Below, piece after piece: positions 51,852 through 60,806 of a stretch of 64,000 nt of DNA. The notes beneath the pieces were generated by a model. That model searched no databases, was not told the DNA's origin, and worked only from the letters and a program-made list of their open reading frames with translations. The translations under genes were made by a program, and so were the position numbers. Positions within the stretch are counted from its first letter, which is position 1, and each line of letters begins with the position of its first letter. The stretch comes from VXPQ01 sp965116435 (GTDB taxonomy: Bacteria > Bacteroidota > Rhodothermia > Rhodothermales > VXPQ01). The stretch spans positions 992,001-1,056,000 of the forward strand of contig OZ220686.1 in the NCBI GenBank assembly GCA_965116435.1, written 5' to 3'.

Positions 51852-53006
51852 TCAATACAGGAACATGGGCTTGTTGAGCACATGGTGCACCTTCGGACGA
51901 TAGGCGTTCTCGTCGTAGAGTTCTTGCACATCCACGCGCTTCACGCCCGTCGTCACCTCGTCCATGGGAATGTGCGTGTACACGCCGCCGCGCAAGGCCA
52001 CCATCCTGCCGCTGGCGCCTCCGGCAAGCAGGTCCATCGCCATGTTCGCATAGTTAAGGCCCACCATCAGGTCAAGCGCATCCGGCGGCCCGGAGCGCAT
52101 CAGGTACGCAAAGGACTGCAACACAATCTTCTCGCCCGTGATCTTGCTGAGCGCCGCCCCGGTGGCTTCCCCGATGCCGCCCAGCTTGCGATGCCCGTAC
52201 GGATCGGCTTCCCCGCTTTCCATCACTTCGCCGCCGATCATATACGCGCCTTCGCTGATCGTCACCATGGCGTACTTGCTGGGATTGGCCTGCTTGTCCT
52301 GCATGACCAGGCCCGCCAGTTTCTCCGGGTCGAACGGCACTTCGGAGATCAGCGACCGGTCCACCCCGGCGAGATACGAACTGATCAGGCTGGTCTGGCC
52401 CGAATTTCTTCCGAAAAGCTCGATCACCGCAATGCGCTCGTGCGAACCCGTGCTGGTGCGGAGCTGGTGAATGAATTTGACGCTCCGCGTAACCGCCGTC
52501 CCGAACCCGATGCAGTAATCCGTGCCGTACACGTCGTTGTCCATCGTCTTGGGAATGGCCACCACCGGAAATCCTTCCCGGTGCAGGCGTTCCCCGTAAC
52601 TCAGCGTATCGTCTCCCCCGATGGGAATGAGCATATCGATGCCGAGATGCTTCAGGTTTGCGATCGCATGGGCCGTAAAATCGAACGTGCCCTCGGGCGT
52701 TATGTCTGCGGTTCCCTGCAGAAAGTCGGGGACTTCGTCCGGCGACACGCGCCCCGGATTGACGCGGCTCGTATGGAGCACGGTGCCGCCGCTCCGGTCG
52801 ATCTTGCGTACGGTCGGGAAATCCAGTTTGACCGTGTACTCGTCGATCGAAGCCGGGTTATTCCGGTCCATCCAGAGCAAACCGCCCCATCCGCGGCGGA
52901 TGCCAACCACTTCGTTGCCTTGCTCCATGCCCCGCAGGGCGACCGCCTTGATGCAGGGATTCAAGCCAGGCACGTCCCCGCCCCCGGTCAGTATGCCAAT
53001 TCTCAT
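51852..53006 (-). CDS. 6-phosphofructokinase, probably pyrophosphate-dependent
   Basis: Phosphorylates fructose-6-phosphate in glycolysis. The 384-aa protein starts RIGILTGGGDVPGLNPCIKAV, has PIGGDDTLSYG and PKTMDNDVYGTDYCIGFGTA. In this superfamily an Asp after GGD (GGDD) and Lys in PKTxDND are the marks of enzymes using pyrophosphate; ATP enzymes have GGDGS and PGTIDND. Its use of PPi is therefore an inference from two residues. A reversible PPi enzyme would also serve gluconeogenesis. It lies downstream of a small hairpin repeat (53063) and upstream of the HPS-like fragment and SDR gene. Confidence 0.9.
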   Translation of the reverse strand: MRIGILTGGGDVPGLNPCIKAVALRGMEQGNEVVGIRRGWGGLLWMDRNNPASIDEYTVKLDFPTVRKIDRSGGTVLHTSRVNPGRVSPDEVPDFLQGTADITPEGTFDFTAHAIANLKHLGIDMLIPIGGDDTLSYGERLHREGFPVVAIPKTMDNDVYGTDYCIGFGTAVTRSVKFIHQLRTSTGSHERIAVIELFGRNSGQTSLISSYLAGVDRSLISEVPFDPEKLAGLVMQDKQANPSKYAMVTISEGAYMIGGEVMESGEADPYGHRKLGGIGEATGAALSKITGEKIVLQSFAYLMRSGPPDALDLMVGLNYANMAMDLLAGGASGRMVALRGGVYTHIPMDEVTTGVKRVDVQELYDENAYRPKVHHVLNKPMFLY

Positions 53007-53062
53007 GTTGCTTGTTTCCTCGTTCGTATGGTTGAAAGAATTCGGTCAGCCGTATAATATAA

Positions 53063-53101
53063 GGGATGCACTGATCAAGTCCACTTCGATCAGCGCATCC
53101 C
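53063..53101. repeat. Hairpin-forming dispersed repeat (copy D)
   Basis: GGGATGCACTGATC (53063-53076), an 11-base loop AAGTCCACTTC, then GATCAGCGCATCCC (53088-53101) form a 14-bp stem with one G-T-type mismatch. The sequence shares GGATGCACTGATCAA(A/G)TCC with the repeats at 15529 and 24989. It lies between the phosphofructokinase start and the methyltransferase stop. The rest of this 240-bp gap shows no gene. Confidence 0.75.
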
Positions 53102-53247
53102 TAAGAAAAGAGAGGCCGGACATGCGAACGCCGCAACCCCCTTTTTTCATGCGAACAGGTTCAATGGCGACATTTCCTGAATCTTTCCTGAATCTTTCCC
53201 GCTCGACAGGCCAGGCGCGCTGCGCCACGCTCTTGCAGGAAGCCGCC

Positions 53248-54036
53248 TCAGGACGTCCGAGTCCAGGCATGGAGCAAAATGCCCGCAGCCACCGCCGCAT
53301 TCAGCGATTCGACGCCGCGCGAGGACGGGTCTTCGGCCTTCCGGGTCCGGCCCGGAATAAGCACCCGTTCGGCAATCTGCGCCCGAACCTGCCGGGAAAT
53401 GCCGTGCGCCTCGCTGCCCAGCGCCAGAACGGACGGCAGCGCGGGCGTCCAGTCATCCACCGGCACGCCCGTCAGATCGGCTCCGTACACGGTAAATCCG
53501 CAGGCGGCTAATTCCGCAAGCGTCCCGGCCGGATCAGGCGTTTCGACCTGCGCAACGTCCCAAACGCCTCCCATGGAGGCGCGCACCACCTTCGGATGGT
53601 ATGGATCCACAGCGTCCGGACCGGCGACAACGGCCTCTACGCCAAACCAGGCCGCCGTCCGAATCATGGTCCCCGCATTCCCCGGATCGCGTACGCCATC
53701 CAGCAACAGGATGCGCTGCATGGAGGCGAGCATCTCGGGCGCTTGCCTGCGAATCCCCGCAACGCCCAGCACGCCCGGACTGGTTTCCAGCGCGGATACG
53801 GTGCGCATGGCCCGTTCGGACACCACATACGTCCGATCCGCCGGCACAGAAAACCGGTCGCCAAACCGCTCCTGCGCCGATTCCGAGACAAGCAATGCGC
53901 GCAGATCGGCTCCGGCGACAAGCGCCGCTTCCACGGCCCGTTCGCCTTCAATAATCGTCTCCCCGTAGCGGTCGCGGTATTTTCTGTGCGCCAGCGAGCG
54001 AATCTGCTTCAGACGGCGTTGGGCAAGGTGGTTCAT
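53248..54036 (-). CDS. TrmH/SpoU-family RNA 2'-O-methyltransferase
   Basis: Methylates ribose in rRNA or tRNA with S-adenosylmethionine. The 262-aa protein (ATG at 54036, MNHLAQRRLKQIRSLAHRKYRDRYGETIIEGERAVEAAL) has an N-terminal substrate-binding domain and the SPOUT knot motifs LLLDGVRDPGNAGTMIRTA, LALGSEAHGIS and VESLNAAVAAGILLHAW. The longer frame to 54129 adds unlikely sequence. The motifs are typical of 23S rRNA Gm2251-type enzymes, but the target nucleotide is not certain. It is divergent from the amidohydrolase gene. Confidence 0.92.
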   Translation of the reverse strand: MNHLAQRRLKQIRSLAHRKYRDRYGETIIEGERAVEAALVAGADLRALLVSESAQERFGDRFSVPADRTYVVSERAMRTVSALETSPGVLGVAGIRRQAPEMLASMQRILLLDGVRDPGNAGTMIRTAAWFGVEAVVAGPDAVDPYHPKVVRASMGGVWDVAQVETPDPAGTLAELAACGFTVYGADLTGVPVDDWTPALPSVLALGSEAHGISRQVRAQIAERVLIPGRTRKAEDPSSRGVESLNAAVAAGILLHAWTRTS

Positions 54037-54292
54037 GCGGACGACAGCGCTGTACGAATTCGGATGCGGCATACGCTGCTCACGGATAGGAACAGCGTCG
54101 CTCTCGACAATAAAGATACGCCCGCCCACATCTTCTTTTTTTATTTTAAGGATGCATTCCGTTATTTTTCAGACCGAATCACTCCCTACAGAGGATGACG
54201 TTGGCGTAACGTCGCACGGTTCCAGCAGCCCCGTGCGCATCCCGCCTTCCTGCATTCCCTCCTGACGCATCGCCCTTTTCCGCCCTGCCCAC

Positions 54293-55441
54293 ATGACGCT
54301 CCGCACCGCTTCGCTCCGCCACGCCCAAGCCCTTCCCGCGTGCTTTCTCGCCGCCGCATGCGCCTGCATGATGATCGCGCTCCTCGCCGCCGTTCCTTCC
54401 GCGCAGGCGCAGGAAATGCAGTGGGAAGACTACGCGCCCCGCTCTACGCTGGTCGTGGAGGCACATGAGGTGACCCGTGCGAAATTCCCGTTCGTGGACG
54501 CCCATGCGCACCAATGGGGCATCGCCGACATGTCCGGCGAAGAGATCGCCGCCATGGTGGCGGACATGGACGCCATGAACATGGCCGTCATGGTGAACCT
54601 CAGCGGGGGCAGCGGCGAAGACCTCCGGCAAAGAATCGCCGCCACGGACCAGCACGCTCCAGGGCGCTTCGTGCATTACGCAAACATCGACTTCGAACCC
54701 GTGGACGATCCGGATTTCGGAGAAAACGCGGCGGCGCAGCTGGAGAAAGACGTGCAGCAAGGCGCCAAAGGGCTGAAGATTTACAAAAGCCTCGGCATGT
54801 ACATCTTCTACGAGAATGGCGAGCGGGTCCATACCGACGACCCGAAACTCGACCCCATCTGGCGAAAAGCCGGCGAACTGGGCATTCCCGTGCTCATCCA
54901 CACGGCGGACCCGGCCCCCTTCTGGGAACCGCAGGACCGCTTCAACGAACGCTGGTTCGAACTCAAGGAGCGCCCGCGCCGCAAACGCGACCCGGTTCCG
55001 TCCTGGGAAACGTTAATGAGCGAGCACTGGAACCTGATCGCCCGGCACCCGGACACCATCTTCATCAGCGCGCACCTTGGCTGGCTGGGCAACGACCTCG
55101 GCCGCCTCGGCACGCTGCTGGACGAGATGCCGAACATGTACACCGAACTCGGCGCGGTCATCGCCGAACTGGGGCGTCAGCCGCGCGCCGCCAAAGCGTT
55201 CCTGACGAAACACCAGGATCGCGTGCTCATGGGCAAGGATTCGTGGGAACCGTCCGAATACTATGTCTATTTCCGCATCTTCGAAACAGCGGACGAATAT
55301 TTTCCCTATTACCGCAAGCGGCATGCCTTCTGGAGCATGTACGGCATGGACCTGCCGGACGAGGTGCTGCGGAAAATCTACTATAAAAACGCGCTCCGGA
55401 TTATTCCCGGGCTGGACCCCGCCCTGTTCCCGGATTCGTGA
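54293..55441 (+). CDS. Exported amidohydrolase 2 family protein
   Basis: 382-aa metal-dependent hydrolase of the amidohydrolase_2 (TIM-barrel) type with a signal peptide (FLAAACACMMIALLAAVPSAQAQE). Metal ligands are suggested by FVDAHAHQW, VLIHTADPAPFWEP and FISAHLGWLGNDLGRL, and a catalytic Asp by LMGKDSWEPSEYYVYFR. Members hydrolyse or decarboxylate small cyclic or aromatic substrates; the substrate here is unknown. The PQQ dehydrogenase gene follows after 93 bp, so the two may form an operon for oxidation of an external substrate. Confidence 0.87.
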   Translation: MTLRTASLRHAQALPACFLAAACACMMIALLAAVPSAQAQEMQWEDYAPRSTLVVEAHEVTRAKFPFVDAHAHQWGIADMSGEEIAAMVADMDAMNMAVMVNLSGGSGEDLRQRIAATDQHAPGRFVHYANIDFEPVDDPDFGENAAAQLEKDVQQGAKGLKIYKSLGMYIFYENGERVHTDDPKLDPIWRKAGELGIPVLIHTADPAPFWEPQDRFNERWFELKERPRRKRDPVPSWETLMSEHWNLIARHPDTIFISAHLGWLGNDLGRLGTLLDEMPNMYTELGAVIAELGRQPRAAKAFLTKHQDRVLMGKDSWEPSEYYVYFRIFETADEYFPYYRKRHAFWSMYGMDLPDEVLRKIYYKNALRIIPGLDPALFPDS

Positions 55442-55534
55442 TCCGGCCACGCATCCGTGCCTCCGCGCATCCCCGGAGGCCTCTGCCTGCAACAACCGCC
55501 CGACCCTGCGTCGGCGCTTCGACCCCCTGACGTT

Positions 55535-57697
55535 ATGACCCGCATCCTCTCTCGCCCGATTTTCGCGCTGGCGCTCGCCGCCATCCTGTCCGCCTGTTCG
55601 GAACGCCCCGCGCCCGCGCCGGTCGGAGCCGGGGCGGACTGGACGCATTACCTCGGGCACCCCGGCAGCAACCAGTATTCCCTGCTGGATCAGATCAATA
55701 CGGAGAATGTGCGCCAGCTGGAAATCGCATGGACCTACGATACCGGAGACGCCGAGGAGTATCAGGCCAACAACCTGGTCATAGGCGGCGTGCTGTACAC
55801 GGCCACCCCGACCCGCAAGGTGACGGCGCTGGACGCTGCGACGGGCGAACACCTGTGGACGTTCGACCCGGACGAAACCAATCCCTTCGACGGCGACAAG
55901 CATCGGGGCGGCGGGCGCCAGCGGGGGGTGATGTACTGGGAAGACGGCGACGACCGCCGCATCTTCACGACGAAGGGCCCCTGGATGTATGCGCTCGACG
56001 CCGCGACGGGCGAACCGATTCCTTCGTTCGGCGAAGGAGGCTGGCTGCACGTAGGCGACCGCATCGACTGGGAAGGCCGCCCGAATGCGGGCATGAATAC
56101 GCCCGGCTATATCTACGACGATATGATGATCTTCGGCGTACGGGTAGCGGAAAACGTGCCCGGCGCGGTCATTGCGCTCGACCCCCGGACCGGCGAACGC
56201 ATCTGGATTTTCCATACCCTGCCCCGCCCGGGAGAATTCGGGTCGGACACGTGGCCGGAAGGCTATCTGGAACACACCGGCGGCGCGTCGGACTGGTCCG
56301 GCATTGCGCTTGATACGGAACGAGGCATCGTATACTCCTCCACGGAAACCGCAGGCCCCGACTTTTACGGGGGCGATCGGTACGGCGAAAATCTGTTCGC
56401 CAATTCCATCATTGCCCTTGACGCGCACACGGGCGAACGCCTGTGGCATTTCCAGTTCGTGCACCACGATCTATGGGACATGGACAACCCGACGCCGCCT
56501 ACGCTGCTCACGGTGCGGCACGAAGAGGAATGGATGGACATCGTGGCGCAAGGCACGAAAATGGGCTTGCTGTATGTCTTCGACCGGGTGACGGGCGAGC
56601 CGCTCTGGCCCATTGAAGAACGCCCGGCGCCCCTATCGGAATTGCCGGACATGCAGACCTGGCCCACGCAGCCCGTCCCGACGCGCCCGGCCCCGCTCAT
56701 ACGGCAGGAATATACGCTGGACGACGTATCGAATATCACGCCGGAAGCCCGGCAGCTCACCACCGACCTGATCACGCAATCCGGGACCTACGGATCGTTT
56801 CCGCCGCCAAGTCTGGAGCAGAAGATCAAGTTTCCGGGATACGACGGCGGCATGGAATGGGGCGGATCCGCCGCCGACCCGGACGGCATACTCTACGTGA
56901 ATGTGAACGAAATTCCCTGGTTCTACCAACTCATCCCGACGCGTCGCGAGGACGGCAGTCCGCTTCCCCAGGGCGAACGATACTACCGGGCCTTGTGCGC
57001 ATCGTGCCATGGCCTGGACGGCAGCGGGTATCCGGCAGGAGGTTTTCCTGCGCTCACGGACCTTGCCGAACGGTATAGCCGGGAGCAAGCCATGACGCTG
57101 CTTGTGCAAGGCGGCGCGCGCATGCCCCCCTTCGATCAAATGCCGGAAGAGAGCCTGCACGCTATCCTCGACCATCTCTTTGGCGTGGCGCCCGCCGCGG
57201 AGCCGGCGGACGCAGTGGACGCCTCAACGCCGCCGTACGCCTTCCGGGGATTTCAGCGGTGGCTGGATAGCGAAGGCTACCCGGCCATCAAGCCGCCCTG
57301 GGGCACGCTGAACGCCGTAGACCTGAACACGGGCGACGTCAAATGGACCGTGCCGCTCGGCGAATACGAGGAGTTGACGGCGCGCGGGGTCCCGCAGACG
57401 GGTACGGAAAACTATGGCGGTCCCATCGTGACGGCGGGGGGCGTACTCTTCATCGGCGCCACCGCCGACGAGAAATTCCGGGCCTTCGACAAGGAGACGG
57501 GCGAAACGCTCTGGGAGGTCGATCTGCCCTTCGGAGGAAACGCCACGCCCAGCACGTACATGGCGAACGGCAAACAGTATGTAACGATTTCAGCAGGAGG
57601 CGGCAAAACGAACCGCCCCGTCGGAGGCATGCTGGTAGCCTTTGCGTTGCCGGAGGAATCGCCGGAAGATGCGGTGGGGGATGCGGCGGAGGAATAA
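55535..57697 (+). CDS. PQQ-dependent dehydrogenase lipoprotein with embedded cytochrome c domain
   Basis: Quinoprotein oxidoreductase, 720 aa. A signal peptide ends in a lipobox LSAC (Cys near residue 21). An eight-bladed propeller follows (repeats such as VTALDAATGEHLWTFDPDE and ALDPRTGERIWIF). A heme c domain with ALCASCHGLDGSG is inserted before the last blades (about residues 480-565). The layout matches the membrane glucose-dehydrogenase-like and pyrroloquinoline-quinone alcohol dehydrogenase group of Bacteroidota. Substrate and electron acceptor are unknown. The ATG at 55535 is chosen because it begins the signal peptide. It follows the amidohydrolase gene closely. Confidence 0.9.
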   Translation: MTRILSRPIFALALAAILSACSERPAPAPVGAGADWTHYLGHPGSNQYSLLDQINTENVRQLEIAWTYDTGDAEEYQANNLVIGGVLYTATPTRKVTALDAATGEHLWTFDPDETNPFDGDKHRGGGRQRGVMYWEDGDDRRIFTTKGPWMYALDAATGEPIPSFGEGGWLHVGDRIDWEGRPNAGMNTPGYIYDDMMIFGVRVAENVPGAVIALDPRTGERIWIFHTLPRPGEFGSDTWPEGYLEHTGGASDWSGIALDTERGIVYSSTETAGPDFYGGDRYGENLFANSIIALDAHTGERLWHFQFVHHDLWDMDNPTPPTLLTVRHEEEWMDIVAQGTKMGLLYVFDRVTGEPLWPIEERPAPLSELPDMQTWPTQPVPTRPAPLIRQEYTLDDVSNITPEARQLTTDLITQSGTYGSFPPPSLEQKIKFPGYDGGMEWGGSAADPDGILYVNVNEIPWFYQLIPTRREDGSPLPQGERYYRALCASCHGLDGSGYPAGGFPALTDLAERYSREQAMTLLVQGGARMPPFDQMPEESLHAILDHLFGVAPAAEPADAVDASTPPYAFRGFQRWLDSEGYPAIKPPWGTLNAVDLNTGDVKWTVPLGEYEELTARGVPQTGTENYGGPIVTAGGVLFIGATADEKFRAFDKETGETLWEVDLPFGGNATPSTYMANGKQYVTISAGGGKTNRPVGGMLVAFALPEESPEDAVGDAAEE

Positions 57698-57738
57698 TCC
57701 GGGACGGGGGATGCGGGCCTGAATAAGCGCCCGGGAAT

Positions 57739-57790
57739 ACATTTTACTCATTGTATTGAGTATTTTTACTCATTATATTGAGTAAAATGT
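57739..57790. promoter_or_regulatory. Nested AT-rich inverted repeats before the first DUF4143 ATPase
   Basis: Two 16-bp palindromes, ACTCATTGTATTGAGT (57746-57761) and ACTCATTATATTGAGT (57768-57783), are spaced 22 bp, two helical turns. They sit inside outer arms ACATTTTACTCA and TGAGTAAAATGT (57739-57750, 57779-57790). The site ends 28 bp before the ATPase start, an operator-like position. Confidence 0.65.
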
Positions 57791-57818
57791 AACACAATCC
57801 GCCAGACGGCAGAACGCA

Positions 57819-59033
57819 TTGAATACACGCGACGCAAAGCCCGTTGTCCGTCCCCAGGCCGCCGAATTGCTGAACCGTCTGGAGGAGCCTCGACGGTTCA
57901 TGCACATCGTAGCCGGGCCGCGGCAAGTGGGTAAAACCACGCTGGCGCTGCATGTAGCCGCAGCATGCGGTCTGCCGCACCATATCGCCAGCGCCGACGA
58001 GCCCACCCTACGGGACTCCGCATGGATAGAGGTCCAATGGGAGACGGCCCGCCTGTTGGCCCGGCAAACCGATAGCCGGGGCGCCCTCCTTGTGCTGGAC
58101 GAAATCCAGAAAGCGGCAAACTGGTCCGAAGTAGTCAAACGGCTATGGGACGAGGATACCCGACGCGGATGTCCTCTGAAAGTCATGCTCCTCGGTTCGG
58201 CTCCCTTGCTAATCGAGCGAGGATTGACCGAGAGCCTGGCGGGCCGGTTCGAGGTCCTTCGGCTGCCCCATTGGAGTTTCCCGGAAATGCGGGAGGCGTT
58301 CGGCTGGACATTGGACGAATACATTTTTTACGGGGCCTACCCCGGCGCTGCGCCGCTGACGAAACAACCGAAACGTTGGGCGCGCTACATTCGCGACGCA
58401 CTCATCGAAACCACCATCTCACGCGACGTACTCCTGATGTCCCGGATCGATAAACCCGCCTTGTTGCGCAGGCTGTTCGAACTGGGGTGCGCGTATTCAG
58501 GGCAAATACTCTCGTACGCCAAAATGACGGGACAACTCCAGGATGCGGGCAACACGACTACCCTGGCCCATTATCTTGATTTGCTGGCCGGGGCAGGCAT
58601 GCTCGTGGGCTTGCAGAAGTACTCCGGCGGCGCAGTCCGGCGCAAGAGTTCCAGTCCCAAATTGCAGGTTTTCAACATGGCGCTGATTGGTGCGCAATCT
58701 GGACGCACGCTGGAGGAGGCGAGAACGGATCTCCCATTCTGGGGGCGCCTGGTAGAATCTGCGGTGGGCGCACACTTGGCCAACGCCGCCATGACCGGTG
58801 ATATCGAACTCTACTACTGGCGCGAACGAAATCGCGAGGTGGACTTCGTCGTACGCACAAAACGAAATTTGATCGCGATCGAGGTGAAGAGCGGGACGAG
58901 GCGGCAAGGACTGCCCGGACTAACCGCCTTCGAACAAACCTTCGGCCCCGCCCGCAAACTGCTCGTAGGCGGAGACGGCCTCCCGCTGGAAACCTTTTTG
59001 TCCATGCCGGCGCGGGCGTGGGCAGAAGAATAA
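57819..59033 (+). CDS. AAA ATPase with DUF4143 nuclease-like domain (copy 1)
   Basis: 404-aa protein of the COG1373 type. The AAA_14 ATPase has Walker A AGPRQVGKTTLALH (about 33-41), Walker B LLVLDEIQKAANWSEV and sensor GSAPLLIERGL. The C-terminal DUF4143 has a restriction-nuclease-like pattern VDFVVRTKRNLIAIEVKSG (Asp, then Glu-x-Lys). Function is unproven; the family is common and mobile in Bacteroidota and archaea. The start is a TTG (57819). Upstream lies a pair of palindromes. Its ATPase signature differs clearly from copy 2. Confidence 0.85.
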   Translation: MNTRDAKPVVRPQAAELLNRLEEPRRFMHIVAGPRQVGKTTLALHVAAACGLPHHIASADEPTLRDSAWIEVQWETARLLARQTDSRGALLVLDEIQKAANWSEVVKRLWDEDTRRGCPLKVMLLGSAPLLIERGLTESLAGRFEVLRLPHWSFPEMREAFGWTLDEYIFYGAYPGAAPLTKQPKRWARYIRDALIETTISRDVLLMSRIDKPALLRRLFELGCAYSGQILSYAKMTGQLQDAGNTTTLAHYLDLLAGAGMLVGLQKYSGGAVRRKSSSPKLQVFNMALIGAQSGRTLEEARTDLPFWGRLVESAVGAHLANAAMTGDIELYYWRERNREVDFVVRTKRNLIAIEVKSGTRRQGLPGLTAFEQTFGPARKLLVGGDGLPLETFLSMPARAWAEE

Positions 59034-59160
59034 TGTCGCCCGGACTCCGCATGCGCCTCCCTTGCTGGTGCAAGTCTGCGAATCCATGGCGCATCCGCAC
59101 ACCCGCGAACGCGAAATCAGGGCGTTGGGCGAAGCGATGGCCTCGCTGGACCTGTCCCGC
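59034..59160 (+). pseudogene. 127-bp duplicated scrap of a DUF4143 ATPase gene
   Basis: This segment, starting right after the first ATPase gene's stop, matches 60473-60599 of the second ATPase gene with four differences in 127 bp. It encodes the end of the DUF4143 domain (SPGLRMRLPCWCK in the shifted frame; VARTPHAPPLLVQVCES in the intact gene). It lacks any start and its frame is broken just after. Confidence 0.85.
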
Positions 59161-59330
59161 TTGGGAATACGCTGACTCGAGGCGGCAAGACCCGTCTCTA
59201 TGTGGATGATACGGCCCAGTCTATCCGTGTCTTGCCGGGATACTTTGACTCAAAGCCGCAAGACCACCTTGCCCGCCGCACTTGCGGCAAAACTGAATAT
59301 GGCTATAAAAATTACTTATTTACGGGTATA
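59161..59330 (+). pseudogene. Further degraded DUF4143-type C-terminal remnant
   Basis: An open frame reads LTRGGKTRLYVDDTAQSIRV-LPGYFDSKPQ and on to about 59355, resembling the last strand-rich part of DUF4143 ATPases (VTR..., then ...IRVIPAW). It has no start and a frame change separates it from the 127-bp scrap before it. It may be the tail of a lost third ATPase gene. Confidence 0.45.
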
Positions 59331-59332
59331 TC

Positions 59333-59380
59333 GGAAACAAATATTTCCAATTTTTATTAAAAATAGAAATAAATATTTCC
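59333..59380. promoter_or_regulatory. Pair of AT-rich palindromes before the second DUF4143 ATPase
   Basis: GGAAACAAATATTTCC (59333-59348) and AGAAATAAATATTTCC (59365-59380) match at 14 of 16 bases and are spaced 32 bp, three helical turns. A further AT palindrome lies between them. The second ends 16 bp before the ATG. The half-sites differ from those of copy 1, so a different protein would bind them. Confidence 0.6.
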
Positions 59381-59396
59381 ATTTTGCCTCAAGACC

Positions 59397-60806
59397 ATGC
59401 TCGACACGCTGCAGGAAATCATTCTCAATGGGCAGGAAGCCAAATACGATGCGGGGGTTCCCCGGCGCATCGACATGCGACCGGTCCCTAACAAGGCCAC
59501 CGTATGCATGGGCGTACGTCGCAGCGGAAAATCGACGCTCATGTTCCAGGTCGTTCGGCGCCTGCTCAAAGGCGGCGTTCCGCGACAGAATATTCTTTTT
59601 CTGAATTTCTTCGACGACCGCCTCCACGGCCTCCGGCAAGAGGGATTGGGAATCATCCCGGAAGCGTATTTCTCGCTCTATCCGGAAAAGAAAAACACGG
59701 ACACGGTGTACTGTTTCTTCGACGAGATACAGGCCGTTCCCGGCTGGGAACCGTTCGTGGATCGCCTGATGCGCACGGAAAAATGCGAAGTGTACATCAC
59801 CGGATCGTCCTCCCGAATGCTGTCCCGGGAAATCGCTACGCAGATGCGGGGGCGGGCCTTGTCCCATGAACTGTTCCCTTTTTCGTTCCGGGAATTTCTC
59901 GATTACAAAGCGCTCGAAGCCGACGCGCCGCGCGCTACCCGACAACGCCTTTTGATACAACAGGCGTTCGAGGAATACATGGAAACGGGAGGATTTCCGG
60001 AAGTGGCCGGGCTCGACCAGCGCCTGCGAATCAGGACGCACCAGGAATATTTCAACGCCATGCTGTTTCGCGACCTGATCGAGCGGCACAATATACCGCA
60101 CCCGAGGGCGGTCTCCGATCTGGCGCATCGTCTGATGGACAACATCGGTTCCAGATATTCCATCAACAAACTTACCGGATACCTGAAATCGCTTGGGCAC
60201 AAAGCGCCCAAAGACGCGGTGGGCGACTATCTGGAGTGGTTCGAAGACGCCTATGTTTTCTTTACGGTGCGCATCTTCGACGCCTCCCGTACGCGGGCGA
60301 ACCTCAACCCCAAAAAAGTCTACGGAATTGATCATGCGCTGGCCACATCCGTGGGCCCCGGCATACTGCGAAATACGGGGCATTTGCTGGAAAACGCGAT
60401 CTTCCTGGCCCTGCGCAGAATCACGCCGAATATCTCCTATGTCCGCACCCGGGATGGACGAGAGGTGGACTTTGTCGCCCGGACTCCGCATGCGCCTCCC
60501 TTGCTGGTGCAAGTCTGCGAATCCATGGAACATCCGCAGACCCGCGAACGCGAAATCAGGGCGCTGGGCGAAGCGATGGCCTCGCTGGACCTGTCCCGCG
60601 GCGTGATCGTAACCCGACGGGAGCAGGAACAGATTCAGGTAGAAGCCGGAACCATCAAGGCGATCCCGGCCTGGCGGTTTCTGCTGGATATAGAGGAAGA
60701 GGGGGTGGAGGGGGGCGCTACCCTTCCTCTTCGGCCGCTTCTTCCTCCATCTCCGCTTCCTCCCCCTCCGGGACCACAATCTCCAGCCTGGATACGTGCA
60801 GATTGA
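59397..60806 (+). CDS. AAA ATPase with DUF4143 domain (copy 2)
   Basis: 469-aa COG1373-type protein. Walker A is MGVRRSGKSTLMFQVV, Walker B VYCFFDEIQAVPGWEPFVDRLM, and the sensor ITGSSSRMLSREIATQMRGR. The DUF4143 domain has YVRTRDGREVDFVARTPHAPP followed by LLVQVCESMEHPQTREREI; the Glu-x-Lys expected of an active nuclease is Gln-Val-Cys, as in many members, so nuclease activity is doubtful. The last ~45 residues (Pro/Leu-rich) look like read-through into the reverse of another gene. It has paired palindromes upstream, and 127 bp of its 3' part is duplicated ahead of it. Confidence 0.85.
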   Translation: MLDTLQEIILNGQEAKYDAGVPRRIDMRPVPNKATVCMGVRRSGKSTLMFQVVRRLLKGGVPRQNILFLNFFDDRLHGLRQEGLGIIPEAYFSLYPEKKNTDTVYCFFDEIQAVPGWEPFVDRLMRTEKCEVYITGSSSRMLSREIATQMRGRALSHELFPFSFREFLDYKALEADAPRATRQRLLIQQAFEEYMETGGFPEVAGLDQRLRIRTHQEYFNAMLFRDLIERHNIPHPRAVSDLAHRLMDNIGSRYSINKLTGYLKSLGHKAPKDAVGDYLEWFEDAYVFFTVRIFDASRTRANLNPKKVYGIDHALATSVGPGILRNTGHLLENAIFLALRRITPNISYVRTRDGREVDFVARTPHAPPLLVQVCESMEHPQTREREIRALGEAMASLDLSRGVIVTRREQEQIQVEAGTIKAIPAWRFLLDIEEEGVEGGATLPLRPLLPPSPLPPPPGPQSPAWIRAD

